From assembly GCA_945873105.1 (NCBI GenBank), contig CAMCBW010000053.1, positions 1-35,722 on the forward strand: DNA of 35,722 bases. The letters run 5' to 3'. Positions 1 through 9,500 of the stretch are shown here, piece after piece. Source of the DNA: Tangfeifania diversioriginum. Lineage in GTDB: Bacteria; Bacteroidota; Bacteroidia; Bacteroidales; Prolixibacteraceae. The notes beneath the pieces were generated by a model that saw nothing but the letters and a program-made list of their open reading frames with translations, was not told the origin of the DNA and made no database searches. Each line of letters starts with the position of its first letter. Within the stretch, counting starts at the first letter, position 1. A program made the position numbers and the translations under genes.

Positions 1-399
1 AAGTCGGGAGATAATCAATCTTTCAATCAACAAAAACCCGGAGTACTCTCTCACTCTTGCGAGCGCTCTCTTGCGAGAGGTGATTTCCTTCGAAAACTTT
101 CCGGGACTTACGAACCATCCGATCTTCGACCTTTCTGCTACAACATTCATAAGAACACTCGGTACCTTTTTGGTGGCCCGGATTGCCCGGATTGCTCCGC
201 CGCTCCTGAACCCCGACCCATCTGTGGCGCGGACCTTGCGACCCGACCGATTTAGCCTCCAGTTCAATTAAGAACTTTTGGCCGCTTCCACCATTTTTGG
301 GTGACCCTTTATGGCTGACCTGATGATTCAAATGTAATGCAATTGATGCTTATCCTCCAATTTTTTTTGACCTTTTATACGAACCTTGTATCAACCAGG

Positions 400-421
400 G
401 TTATCAACAATTGTTGATAAC
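400..421. repeat. Perfect 22-bp palindrome with DnaA-box-like half sites
   Basis: The 11-nt half site GTTATCAACAA is followed immediately by its exact reverse complement. Each half contains TTATCAACA, one base away from the classical DnaA box TTATCCACA. It lies in AT-rich non-coding DNA about 220 bases upstream of the lipid kinase gene. It could be a protein-binding site (repressor or DnaA-like) or a small hairpin. Only the symmetry is certain. Confidence 0.6.
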
Positions 422-560
422 TATTTAATTATAAGTTTCAGATAATGAATAGGATAGATGAGTTGTTTTAAGCTATATCGGTCAATGAAGCTGGAAAATT
501 TTTAAATCGGCATGGATTAAATATTTTTTCAGGAAAAAATAATTGTTGACTAAGGTAGAT

Positions 561-568
561 TATCTTTG
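561..568 (+). promoter_or_regulatory. Possible -7 promoter element for the lipid kinase gene
   Basis: TATCTTTG matches the Bacteroidetes primary-sigma -7 consensus TAnnTTTG. It sits about 75 bases before the start at 643. The upstream TTG at 543-545 is closer than the usual spacing of about 20, so the assignment is weak. Confidence 0.3.
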
Positions 569-642
569 TGTTAATTTTTAGTGTCGGGCCTTGGCAGATC
601 TAATCAGGTAAGAGTTGTGTTTAATTTAGGACTATTCATTGG

Positions 643-1557
643 ATGAAAATTGGTAAGGAAAGCAAAATTGTAGCACAGCGCTATCTATTTATTCTCAATC
701 CCATGGCTGGAGTTGGCGGGAGAAGGGATTTCCTGCAGCTCATTGAGAAAGCATGTACCGCGAAGGGAGTGAAATTCAAAATCCTTTTTACCAGGAGTCC
801 GGGGGATGCAAGAAAGATTATTCTGAAAAAATTTGACAAGTACGACATTTTTGTTGCTGTAGGCGGAGATGGAACCATGAATGAAGTGGCCTCTGCCCTG
901 GCAGGAACAACAGGAATCATGGGTTTGATTCCGGCAGGTTCAGGAAATGCCTTGGGCCGTGAGCTGGGCCTGTCCCTGAAACCTGAGCAGGCAGTTTACC
1001 AACTGTTGGAAGGACACCCGATCCGGATTGATACGGGACTGGTCAATGGACGCAGATTTATGAACGTTTGTGGTGTCGGTTTTGACAGCCATATTGCCCG
1101 TTGTTTCGCGAAATCAACCAGCCGTGGGCCGATTCCCTATTTCAAGGCGGTGATGAAGGAGTTTTTCAGGTACAAACCGGAGACCTATACCGTTGAAGCC
1201 GGTGGGAATATCACCTCCCATACCGCGTTCGTTTTGACCCTGGCCAATACCTCTCAATATGGCAACAATGCCTACATTGCTCCCGGCGCTACAGTGACGG
1301 ATGGTTTGCTTGATTTTTCCGCACTCAGACCATTTGGCCTTCTCGGGGCACTGGGATTGGGATTCAGGCTTTTCAACAGAACCATCCATCGTTCCAGGTT
1401 ATCGACCAGCTTCCAAACCACAGAGGTTGTGATCAATGGAGAAAACCTGAATTTTCATGTAGATGGAGAGCCGGTCAAAAACAACAAGCCCCTGCGTATT
1501 TCCATTGATCCGCTGTCGTTGAATATCGTAGTGCCGGGGAAAGCTATTAGCTATTAG
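643..1557 (+). CDS. Diacylglycerol/lipid kinase family protein (YegS/BmrU type)
   Basis: Predicted cytosolic or membrane-associated lipid kinase of 304 residues, the usual length for the DagK/YegS family, which phosphorylates diacylglycerol or related lipids. Visible motifs are the nucleotide-binding NPMAGVGG (residues 19-26), GGDGT at 74-78 followed by NEV, and PAGSGNALGREL at 97-108. The C-terminal half has the expected beta-rich pattern ending in a VDGEPV-type segment. The start is the first ATG in frame. The gene stands alone and converges with the response regulator. Its last codons (KAISY-stop) are built from the tandem word AGCTATT of the adjoining intergenic repeat, so the natural C-terminus may have been altered by that repeat. 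The lipid substrate cannot be read from sequence. Confidence 0.9.
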   Translation: MKIGKESKIVAQRYLFILNPMAGVGGRRDFLQLIEKACTAKGVKFKILFTRSPGDARKIILKKFDKYDIFVAVGGDGTMNEVASALAGTTGIMGLIPAGSGNALGRELGLSLKPEQAVYQLLEGHPIRIDTGLVNGRRFMNVCGVGFDSHIARCFAKSTSRGPIPYFKAVMKEFFRYKPETYTVEAGGNITSHTAFVLTLANTSQYGNNAYIAPGATVTDGLLDFSALRPFGLLGALGLGFRLFNRTIHRSRLSTSFQTTEVVINGENLNFHVDGEPVKNNKPLRISIDPLSLNIVVPGKAISY

Positions 1558-1676
1558 CTGTTGGCTTTTAGCTAATTGGCCCAATGATAATTAGATTGCA
1601 AATTTCTTGGAGTTCACTCTAACAGCTAATTGCTAATCCCTAATAGCTAACTGCTAACATCCAAAAGCTAACAGCC
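1541..1676. repeat. Inverted word repeat, AGCTAATTG family
   Basis: The left arm (1541-1580) repeats AGCTATTAGCT words and the right arm (1621-1676) repeats their complement (AGCTAATTGCTAA words), with about 40 bases between. It lies between two convergent genes, so it may act as a bidirectional terminator. It includes the stop codon of the lipid kinase gene. A half copy of the same word set lies at 17812-17844. Confidence 0.7.
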
Positions 1677-1688
1677 TGTTTACCTCCC

Positions 1689-2843
1689 TTATCCAACAAA
1701 GCTTTCTATATCCTCTGCTGCAATGGTTTTTCCTCCCAAAATAATCAGTCGCTCTATCACGTTCCTGAACTCCCGGATGTTGCCGCTCCAGGTGCGCAGC
1801 GCCAACATTTCTAGTGCTTCGGGGGTAATCTCTTTGACCGGTTGCCCATATTCACTGCACAGTTGTTCAATAAAATAGTGGGAGAGGAGCGGAATGTCCT
1901 CTTTCCGCTGATCCAGCGACGGTACATGGATCAGGATGACACTCAGCCGGTGGTAAAGATCCTCCCTGAAATTGCCGTGCCGGATCTCCTCCTGCAGCTC
2001 TTTGTTGGTCGCCGCAATCACCCTGACATTTACCTCAACAGGTTTATCACTGCCCACCCTGGTGATGATATTCTCCTGCAAGGCCCTGAGTACCTTGGCC
2101 TGTGCGGAGAGACTCATATCTCCAATTTCATCCAGAAAAAGGGTGCCGCCATCTGCCTGCTCAAATTTCCCTTTTCGTTGCTTGATCGCAGAGGTAAATG
2201 CCCCTTTCTCGTGACCAAACAACTCACTCTCAATTAATTCCGACGGTATTGCCGCGCAGTTGACTTCCACGAAAGGGTTTTCTGCTCTGGAGGAGCGTTC
2301 GTGCAGTCGTCGGGCTACAAGTTCTTTGCCAGTTCCATTGGCCCCGGTGATCAAGACCCTGGCTTCTGTCGGTGCAACCCTGTCGCACATTTCCAGCATC
2401 TTCCTGGTGGCGGCTGATTCACCGATGATTTTGAATTTTCCGCTCACTTTTTGTTTGAGAAACTGCGTCTCCTTGACCAGGGCCGTTTTGTCGGAGGCAT
2501 TGCGAAGGGTTATCAGGAGGCGGTTAAGATCCAATGGTTTCTCAATAAAATCAAATGCCCCCTTTTTGATGGCTTCCACGGCGGTATCGATGGTGCCATG
2601 TCCGCTGATCATCACGATGGTGGATTCAGGTTTGATTTTCATGATCTGCTCGAGTACCTCCAGTCCATCGATCTCCGGCATTTTGATGTCGCAGAGGATG
2701 ATGTCGAACTCGCTGGCCTGGGCCATATCGATCCCGCTTCTGCCATTTTCTGCCAGCTCAACCTGGTATCCTTCAAAGCCCAAAATATCCTTCAGGGTAT
2801 TCCGGATACTTCTTTCATCATCGATCACAAGTATTTTTAACAT
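1689..2843 (-). CDS. Sigma54-type response regulator, receiver plus AAA+, no HTH
   Basis: Two-component response regulator of the NtrC class, 384 residues. The receiver domain (1-120) has the acidic pair D8-D9 and the phospho-acceptor D52. The AAA+ sigma54-interaction domain (about 140-365) has Walker A GANGTGKE (167-174), Walker B FLDE (D238, E239), the REDLYHRL arginine region (293-300) and GNIREFRN near 355. Two things are odd. The sigma54-contact loop reads GAFTSA (214-219) instead of GAFTGA. The protein also ends at SFVG right after the AAA+ lid, so the C-terminal Fis-type DNA-binding domain of the usual ~450-residue family is missing. It may act from solution or through a partner. No histidine kinase gene is adjacent. 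It is separated from the upstream ppx gene by a strong hairpin. Confidence 0.92.
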   Translation of the reverse strand: MLKILVIDDERSIRNTLKDILGFEGYQVELAENGRSGIDMAQASEFDIILCDIKMPEIDGLEVLEQIMKIKPESTIVMISGHGTIDTAVEAIKKGAFDFIEKPLDLNRLLITLRNASDKTALVKETQFLKQKVSGKFKIIGESAATRKMLEMCDRVAPTEARVLITGANGTGKELVARRLHERSSRAENPFVEVNCAAIPSELIESELFGHEKGAFTSAIKQRKGKFEQADGGTLFLDEIGDMSLSAQAKVLRALQENIITRVGSDKPVEVNVRVIAATNKELQEEIRHGNFREDLYHRLSVILIHVPSLDQRKEDIPLLSHYFIEQLCSEYGQPVKEITPEALEMLALRTWSGNIREFRNVIERLIILGGKTIAAEDIESFVG

Positions 2844-2894
2844 GAGAGATTGTTATATGAAACCTCAGACCTACTAGATTATAAAAATTATTTT

Positions 2895-2967
2895 GGTCTC
2901 GCAAAGCTCGCAAAGTTGCGCAAAGGGCGTTTTTTGCTTTGCGTAACTTTGCGAGCTTTGCGAGACC
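2895..2967 (-). terminator. 31-bp near-perfect hairpin downstream of ppx
   Basis: Arms 2895-2925 and 2937-2967 are complementary at 30 of 31 positions, with an 11-nt loop. The arms are themselves made of repeated GCAAAGCTC / GCAAAGTT words. It starts four bases after the stop codon of the phosphatase gene and precedes the response regulator start, so it probably ends the ABC-ppx transcript. The sequence beyond it on the minus strand is AT-rich, with a T run. Confidence 0.65.
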
Positions 2968-2970
2968 TTT

Positions 2971-3900
2971 TTAACTGCACATCTCATACATCACCCCTTC
3001 CTTCAGCGAGAAATGAGTGTGGATCATCTCCCGGATCTCCAGTTTCCGCAGGATGAAATTAATAAATAGGATGGCAATGACGATCATCTCCACCCTGTTT
3101 TTATCCACACCGGGAATGAGGGAGCGTTTTTCCTTCCCCACGGACAACAATTGTTGGTGAATGCGGAAAAAATCATTCAACGGGAAGACGGATGATTTGC
3201 GGAAAGTTGCATCGGGTTCCTTCTCTTCAAGGATATCCATCAGGGTATCGAACGCCCCTGAACATCCTACCAGGATGCGGGGATTGTGAAGGTGGCATTG
3301 TGCTTCAAGTTCAGAAAGGTGTTCCCCGAACCAGGTTTCCACCAGGTTAATTTCCGCTGTTGCTGGAGGGTCTGACAAGGTGAATAGTTCAAGAACCCTG
3401 GCAATGCCGATGTTGATGCTTTTCTTCCAGATGATCCTGTCGCTCTCCGCCAGGATGAATTCGTTGCTACCCCCGCCAATGTCCAAAACCAGGTATTTCT
3501 CCTCCAGGGGAGGGAGCGAGTTTACCGTGCCCCTGAAAATGTATTCGGCCTCCCTGTTTCCATCGATTACCTCTATTGCCCAGCCAAACTGCTGCTTCAC
3601 CAGGTCGATAAATTTATCCCTGTTGGCAGCACCGCGGATGGCTGAAGTACCTATTACCCTTACCCGGGTGGCTCCATATTTTTTGATGTTTTTTTCATGA
3701 AGAGAGAGGGCACTCAACCCTCTCTCGATTGCTTCGGGAAGCAATTTTTTCTTGTGAATACCTCCGCTGCCCATTTTGACGGCAATCCGCTCCTCGTGCA
3801 GTACCCTGAAAGCACCTGGTCCTGACATTTCTGCGATCAGCAGGTTGAAGGTATTGGTACCTAAATCGATAACGGCATTTATGATTTGTAGGTCAGCCAT
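2971..3900 (-). CDS. Ppx/GppA family exopolyphosphatase
   Basis: Member of the actin-fold Ppx/GppA family, which hydrolyses inorganic polyphosphate or pppGpp. It has 309 residues and is the short two-domain form without the C-terminal HD extension of E. coli Ppx. The phosphate-1 motif VIDLGTNTFNLLIAE is at 10-24, the catalytic acidic region NREAEYIFRG at about 115-124, and the phosphate-2 motif VLDIGGGSNEF at 138-148. The start codon lies inside the last codons of the ABC permease gene (22-bp overlap), which suggests co-transcription and translational coupling. Substrate preference is not readable from sequence. Confidence 0.9.
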   Translation of the reverse strand: MADLQIINAVIDLGTNTFNLLIAEMSGPGAFRVLHEERIAVKMGSGGIHKKKLLPEAIERGLSALSLHEKNIKKYGATRVRVIGTSAIRGAANRDKFIDLVKQQFGWAIEVIDGNREAEYIFRGTVNSLPPLEEKYLVLDIGGGSNEFILAESDRIIWKKSINIGIARVLELFTLSDPPATAEINLVETWFGEHLSELEAQCHLHNPRILVGCSGAFDTLMDILEEKEPDATFRKSSVFPLNDFFRIHQQLLSVGKEKRSLIPGVDKNRVEMIVIAILFINFILRKLEIREMIHTHFSLKEGVMYEMCS

Positions 3901-5216
3901 TTGCCCAACTCCTTCCAGGAGGCTTTTTTACCGTACATCAGAATTCCGGTCCTGTAGATTTTACCAGCCGCCCATACCATGCCTACAAATGAGACAATCA
4001 GTATAATCATGGAGAGTGCCAGCTGCCAATAGGGTACTCCGAAAGGAATTCTGGCCATCATGACAATTGGCGAGGTGAATGGGACCATGCTGAACCAAAA
4101 GGCCACACTGCCTTCCGGATTCTTGATGGCACTCATCATTACCATGATCGACAGGATAATGGGCATCATGATCGGCATGATAAATTGCTGAGCATCCTCC
4201 GGAGCATCAACTGCTGAGCCAATGGCAGCATAGAGGGAACTGTACAATAGGTATCCACCGATGAAGAAAAATATAAAACAAAAGATAATCAGCGGGAAAT
4301 TTACAGAACCAAGGCTGGAAAGTATATCCTGCATCTTGTCAAGTTCGGCCGGAGAACCAGCCTGTGCAGCCATTTGTGATTGCGCCATGATCTCTTGGGC
4401 TGTTCCTGCTTTTTCAGCACCTGGTAACATTCCCCTGGCGCCTGAAATAATCGCGATACCAAGGATGATCCATATGGCCAGCTGGGTCAGGCCTACCATG
4501 GCGATACCAATTATCTTTCCCATCATCAGCTCGAAGGGTTTGACGCTCGAAATAATAACCTCTACGATGCGGCTCTGTTTCTCTTCCATGACTCCCTGCA
4601 TCACCATCTGGCCATAAATCAGCAAAAAGAAGTAGATCACAAATCCAAAGATGTAACCCAGAATCATTCCGATTTCTGTGGAACTTTTCTTGGCTTCCCC
4701 ACTTTCTCCCAATTTGATGGTATTGACACTGATGGGGGTTTTTGTGGCTTTGATTCTTGCTTCCAGGTCAGGAATGGCTGTTTGTTTGATCACCTCCGCC
4801 ATCTTCTCCTTTTCGATCACAGACCTGATCTTGTTTTGGATCTGGTTTTTAAGATCAAATGGGATGTTGCTGGTGGATACTAGTTGCACCGTTTTGGTTG
4901 TCAAAATATTGGGGTGAATGATCAACAAAGCATAATATTCTGTTGATTTAAGATTTTCCTTGATCTTGTTGTACTCCTCCTCCGGAATAAACTTGTATTT
5001 GGTATACTCGTTGCTTTCGAGTTGCCCCAACAGAATGGTGGATCCGTCGTAAACGGCAATGGTACGAACCTTGGTATCGTCCTGCGACATGAAGTAGGCG
5101 GGCAGAATGAACATGGCCGCCATAAGCACCGGCATCAGGAGTGTCACGACAATAAACGACTTTTTCTTGACCCTGGTGGTGTACTCTCTGGAGAGAACTA
5201 ATCCTATTTTGCTCAT
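3879..5216 (-). CDS. ABC-2 type transporter permease (NatB-like)
   Basis: Membrane subunit of a two-gene ABC exporter, 445 residues. One N-terminal membrane segment (about 20-42) is followed by a roughly 140-residue soluble, presumably extracytoplasmic, domain. A cluster of hydrophobic segments follows from about 185 to 430, the layout of NatB/ABC2_membrane_3 permeases. An internal linker at about 270-315 is rich in Ala, Gln and Met. The ATPase gene ends upstream of it with a gap of nine bases, and the ppx gene overlaps its end. In Bacillus, NatAB exports sodium; the substrate here is unknown. Confidence 0.88.
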   Translation of the reverse strand: MSKIGLVLSREYTTRVKKKSFIVVTLLMPVLMAAMFILPAYFMSQDDTKVRTIAVYDGSTILLGQLESNEYTKYKFIPEEEYNKIKENLKSTEYYALLIIHPNILTTKTVQLVSTSNIPFDLKNQIQNKIRSVIEKEKMAEVIKQTAIPDLEARIKATKTPISVNTIKLGESGEAKKSSTEIGMILGYIFGFVIYFFLLIYGQMVMQGVMEEKQSRIVEVIISSVKPFELMMGKIIGIAMVGLTQLAIWIILGIAIISGARGMLPGAEKAGTAQEIMAQSQMAAQAGSPAELDKMQDILSSLGSVNFPLIIFCFIFFFIGGYLLYSSLYAAIGSAVDAPEDAQQFIMPIMMPIILSIMVMMSAIKNPEGSVAFWFSMVPFTSPIVMMARIPFGVPYWQLALSMIILIVSFVGMVWAAGKIYRTGILMYGKKASWKELGKWLTYKS

Positions 5217-5225
5217 CTTGTTTGG

Positions 5226-6143
5226 TTATGCGTTTTGTTTGACAACTTTGATAAATACCTCATTCATACTGGGTATCAGTTCGTTGAAAGAAACAATTTC
5301 CACGTGGTCCACCAGATCCTTGATCAGGGAACCCGAACTGCTGCCATTTAGAAACTGAATCTTCAGACTGTTGGTCCGGCCTGTCTCGTCGTGGGCCAGG
5401 ATGGAGTATTTGTTGGCGAACTCCTGCTCTATTTTGGCAAAATCGCCCTTGTAGGCAACATCAAAGATGTTGGATTTGTATTTTTCACGGATGTTGAGTG
5501 TCGGACCATCCAGTATTTTTTTGGATTTGTCGATCAGGGCAATGTGGTCACACAGCTCTTCCACCGACTCCATGTTGTGGGTAGAGAAGATTATGGTGGC
5601 TCCTTCTCTTTTCATACGGAGAATCTCATCTTTCAGAATCTCCGCGTTGATTGGGTCAAAACCACTGAAAGGCTCATCAAAAATCATCAGTTTGGGTTTG
5701 TGCAAGACGGTGCAGATGAACTGAACCTTTTGTTGCATCCCTTTGGACAGTTCCATCACCTTCTTGTCCCACCAGGAAATAATTTCAAATTTTTCAAACC
5801 AGATTTTGAGTTCCCTCATGGCATCCCTGCGGGATAGCCCTTTCAGCATCCCCAGGTAAAGTGCCTGTTCGCCCACTTTCATTTTTTTATAGAGTCCGCG
5901 CTCTTCCGGCAGGTAACCGATCCGGTAGATATCGTCTTGCTTCATGGGACGACCTTCGAACCAGATGGATCCGCTGTCGGGTGCCGTGATCTGGTTGATG
6001 ATGCGGATCAAGGTCGTTTTACCAGCCCCGTTGGGTCCCAGCAATCCGAAAACAGTGCCCTCCGGCACAGAGATGGAGACTTCGGATAGCGCTTTGAAGT
6101 TGGCGTAAGATTTGGTGACTTCCTTTGCTGAAAATAGATCCAT
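5226..6143 (-). CDS. ABC transporter ATP-binding protein (NatA-like)
   Basis: ATPase partner of the adjacent permease, 305 residues. Walker A GPNGAGKT is at 36-43, the ABC signature LSKGM at 132-136, Walker B LMIFDEP with D156 and E157, and the H-loop His at 189. The ABC domain ends near residue 215. The remaining 90 residues form the DUF4162-like tail often found in NatA-type exporter ATPases. It is the first gene of the minus-strand unit ATPase, permease, ppx. No clear TAnnTTTG promoter was found just upstream. Confidence 0.9.
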   Translation of the reverse strand: MDLFSAKEVTKSYANFKALSEVSISVPEGTVFGLLGPNGAGKTTLIRIINQITAPDSGSIWFEGRPMKQDDIYRIGYLPEERGLYKKMKVGEQALYLGMLKGLSRRDAMRELKIWFEKFEIISWWDKKVMELSKGMQQKVQFICTVLHKPKLMIFDEPFSGFDPINAEILKDEILRMKREGATIIFSTHNMESVEELCDHIALIDKSKKILDGPTLNIREKYKSNIFDVAYKGDFAKIEQEFANKYSILAHDETGRTNSLKIQFLNGSSSGSLIKDLVDHVEIVSFNELIPSMNEVFIKVVKQNA

Positions 6144-6537
6144 GCTTCCTGTAAGTTATGGTTAATATCGATTGAACGAAGATAAGAATAAGTATTCATT
6201 TCATCGAAACATTACAGCTCAATTGGAATTTAACTTAATGAAATCCCCAAGAAACAATATTCACACCAACCGAGAATGAATATCTGGGGATTCCATCAGA
6301 CCTTAAAGAAAGCAAATTATATACTGATGAAATGAATACTTAAAAGGATAAAGGGCAAAGGCTAAAGGATAAAGTGGATTTGTTCGTGGCGAATAGACGT
6401 TCTTTTGTACAAGTTTTTTACTTTCCGTATTTAAGAGGATAGTTATAATGCAAAAACGCCACAATCATGACCGCGGCGTTTTTACTTTAACCTTTAACCT
6501 TTAACCTTTAACCTTTAACCTTTATCCTTTATCCTTT
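6144..6537. other. 394-bp intergenic region with stem-loop, terminator and word repeats
   Basis: No gene is seen. The promoter-side half contains an imperfect stem-loop at 6242-6292: AATCCCCA pairs with TGGGGATT and an inner ATATTCA pairs with TGAATAT. The half next to carB is filled by a word-repeat element (6341-6540) that encloses a hairpin at 6452-6483. Confidence 0.6.
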
Positions 6538-6540
6538 TTA
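6341..6540. repeat. Inverted word repeat, TTTAACC / AAAGGAT family (copy 1)
   Basis: The left arm (6341-6376) carries AAAGGATAAAGG and AAAGGCT words. The right arm (6484-6540) carries five tandem TTTAACC-type heptamers followed by TTTATCC units. The right arm directly abuts the carB stop codon. The inner border GCGGCGTT (6473-6480) followed by ACTTTAACC also occurs in copy 2 (12651-12658 onward), so the two copies are related beyond the simple repeat. Confidence 0.7.
6452..6483. terminator. Bidirectional rho-independent-type hairpin after carB
   Basis: AAAAACGCC (6452-6460) pairs with GGCGTTTTT (6475-6483) over nine bases with a 14-nt loop. Both strands end in a T5 run. It lies just beyond the carB stop within the word-repeat element and is a good candidate for ending the carAB transcript. 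Confidence 0.6.
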
Positions 6541-9500
6541 CTTGTACTCATCCCACGATTTGATGCTGATATCATCCATCTCCATCTTGCAGATGGCATA
6601 GATGAAGGCACTGGCCACCCGGGCATTGGTAATCAGCGGAATGTTGAAATCGATGGCATTCCTGCGGATGCGGTATCCATTCGACAACTCACGTTTGGTG
6701 TGGTCTTTGGGTATATTGATGACCATCTCGATTTTGCGTTGTTTGATCAGATCGAGTGTGTTGGGTGACATATCCTCCTCGTCTGGCCAGTAAACCTTCT
6801 CGGTTTCGACACCATTTTCCTGGAAGAAGTGGTGTGTGCCCCCCGTTGAATAGATGGTAAAACCGCGCTCCTGCAGCATTCTGGCACTGGCGAGCAATTC
6901 AATTTTACCTCTTACCGGACCAGAAGAGATCAGAATGGTCTTCTTCGGGATCCTGTAACCAACAGACAACATGGATTTCAGCAGTGCCTCGTAGAAATTT
7001 TCGCCGATGCAGCCCACTTCGCCGGTGGAGGCCATGTCGACACCCAGCACGGGGTCGGCATTCAGCAACCGGTGGAAGGAGAACTGCGGAGCCTTTACCC
7101 CCACATAATCCAGCTCAAACAATGATTTGTCAGGTTTTTCAAACGGAACATCCAGCATGGCCTTGGTGGCAATCTCGATCAGGTTTGTTTTCAAAACCTT
7201 GGATACAAACGGGAAAGATCTGGAAGCCCTCAAGTTGCATTCGATGACCTTGATGTCGTTGTCCTTGGCAAGGTACTGGATGTTGAAAGGACCTGTTATT
7301 TCGAGCGCTTTTGCAATCTTCTTGGAAATCTTCTTGATACGGCGGATGGTCTCCACATAGAGTTTCTGCGGAGGAAAGACGATGGTGGCATCCCCCGAGT
7401 GAACCCCTGCAAATTCGACGTGTTCGGACAGTGCGTAGGCTACAATTTCTCCGTTTTTTGCAACGGCATCTACCTCTATCTCTTTGGCATTCTCGATAAA
7501 TTCTGATACAACTACCGGATGTTCCTTCGACACATGGGCTGCCAGGGCAAGGAAATGTTCCAGCTGGTCGCGGTTGGAGACCACGTTCATGGCTGCACCC
7601 GAAAGGACGTAGGAGGGACGGATCAGTACCGGGAATCCGACTTCATCCACAAATTTGTAGATCTCTTCGATGGTAGTGAGCTGGCTCCAACGGGGTTGGT
7701 CTACCTCCAGCTTGTCGAGCATGGCCGAAAATTTGTTGCGGTCTTCGGCATTGTCGATTTTCTCGGCTGTGGTTCCCAAAATTGGGACATTCATGGCATG
7801 CAGCTTCATGGCCAGGTTGTTGGGGATCTGTCCACCCATGGAGAGTACGGTCCCTTTGGGATCTTCCAGGTCACAAATATCCAGCACCCTTTCCAGGGAT
7901 AGCTCATCGAAATAGAGCCTGTCGCAGTTGTCGTAATCGGTTGAAACAGTCTCAGGATTGTAGTTGATCATGATGGCACGGAAGCCTTCCTTACGTATGG
8001 TATTGACGGCATTGACCGAACACCAGTCGAACTCCACGGAAGAGCCAATCCGGTAGGCTCCGGAACCCAAAACGATGATGGATTGACTGTCGTGCTGGAA
8101 TTCCACGTCGTGTTCTGATCCGTTGTAGGTCAGGTAGAGGTAGTTGGTCTGGGCCGGATACTCCCCGGCCAAGGTATCAATCTGTTTGACAAAAGGCAAT
8201 ATCCCATGTTTTTTGCGGAATGATCTTACCTTCAGGCTTTCCACATTCATGTCGCTGACGGAGGATTTTACGACGATCCTGGCTATCTGGAAGTCTGAAA
8301 ACCCCAGCTTTTTTGCATCCTGCAATAGGTCTGCCGGAAGATTTTCCAGGGTATCGAAGCCGATCAATTGGCTCCTCAGCAGGTAGATATTTTGAAGGCG
8401 CATCAGGAACCACTTGTCAATCCGGGTGATCTCCCAGATTTTATCCACAGAATAACCTTTGTGAAAGGCTTCGGCGATGGCGAAAATCCGGCGGTCAGTC
8501 GGATTCACCAACTCTTCATCAATGTCGATGATCTCCATGTCACCCCTGTTGCCGACAAAACCGTGCATGCCGATGCCAATCATGCGGAGTCCCTTTTGGA
8601 TGGCCTCCTCAAAATTCCGGCCAATGGCCATGATTTCGCCAACTGACTTCATGCTGGATCCCAAATTTTTGGAGACTCCGACAAATTTGCCAAGGTCCCA
8701 GCGGGGGATTTTCACCACGCAATAGTCGAGCGCTGGTTCAAAACAGGCAGTTGTCTCTTTGGTCACCGAATTCTTCAGTTCATGCAGGCCATATCCCAGG
8801 CCCAGTTTGGCAGCCACGAAGGCCAGCGGATAGCCAGTTGCTTTGGAGGCTAGTGCTGAAGATCTTGAAAGTCTTGCATTTACTTCAATTACCCGATAGT
8901 CTTCTGAATTGGGATCCAGGGCAAACTGAACGTTGCATTCTCCAATCACCCCGATTTTTCGGATGATTTTGATGGAGAGGGCACGCAGCTTGTGGTATTC
9001 ATCGTTCGAAAGCGTCTGGGAAGGTGCCACCACAATCGATTCGCCGGTATGGATACCGAGCGGATCAAAGTTCTCCATGTTACAAACCGTGATACAGTTG
9101 TCGAATTGGTCGCGGACCACTTCGTACTCCACCTCTTTCCATCCCTTGATGGACTCCTCTACCAATATTTGACCGGAGTAGGAAAAAGCATTGTCGGCCA
9201 GTTTGTTGAGTTCAGTTTCGTTGGAACAAAAGCCCGAACCAAGACCACCCAAGGTATAGGCTGCACGAATGATCAGCGGATAACCCAGCGTGTTGGCAGC
9301 TTCCCTGGCTTGCTCAATTGAGGTACAGGCGATGCTTCGGGGTGTCAATACATCGATTTCATGCAGAATGCCGGAGAAAATTTCGCGGTCTTCGGTATTG
9401 ATAATGGACTGGACGGGTGTACCTACCACTTTGAGGTTGTATTTCTCCAGGATTCCCTGGCGAAAGAGATCTACTCCGCAGTTGAGGGCAGTTTGTCCGC

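Larger units (their letters stand above)
1..642. other. Gene-poor left edge
   Basis: No convincing gene is seen. Short open frames on both strands between about 23 and 331 overlap each other and resemble no family I recognise. Positions 1-300 are relatively GC-rich, with short self-complementary runs around 45-85 and a doubled CCCGGATTG word near 178-195. From about 340 the DNA becomes strongly AT-rich and contains a perfect 22-bp palindrome (400-421) and a possible promoter near 561. The left part may be the decayed edge of a gene beyond the window. Confidence 0.5.

Noticed and set aside
23-331. Overlapping open frames on both strands at the left edge
   Set aside because: They overlap each other, match no family I recognise and have no promoter or neighbour support.
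400-421. Calling the palindrome a replication origin
   Set aside because: Only one pair of imperfect DnaA-like boxes is present, with no dnaA, no box cluster and no skew information.
6484-6540. TTTAACC heptamers as telomere-like or CRISPR repeats
   Set aside because: The array is short, has no spacers, sits at a gene end and has an inverted partner arm, so it belongs to the word-repeat family.
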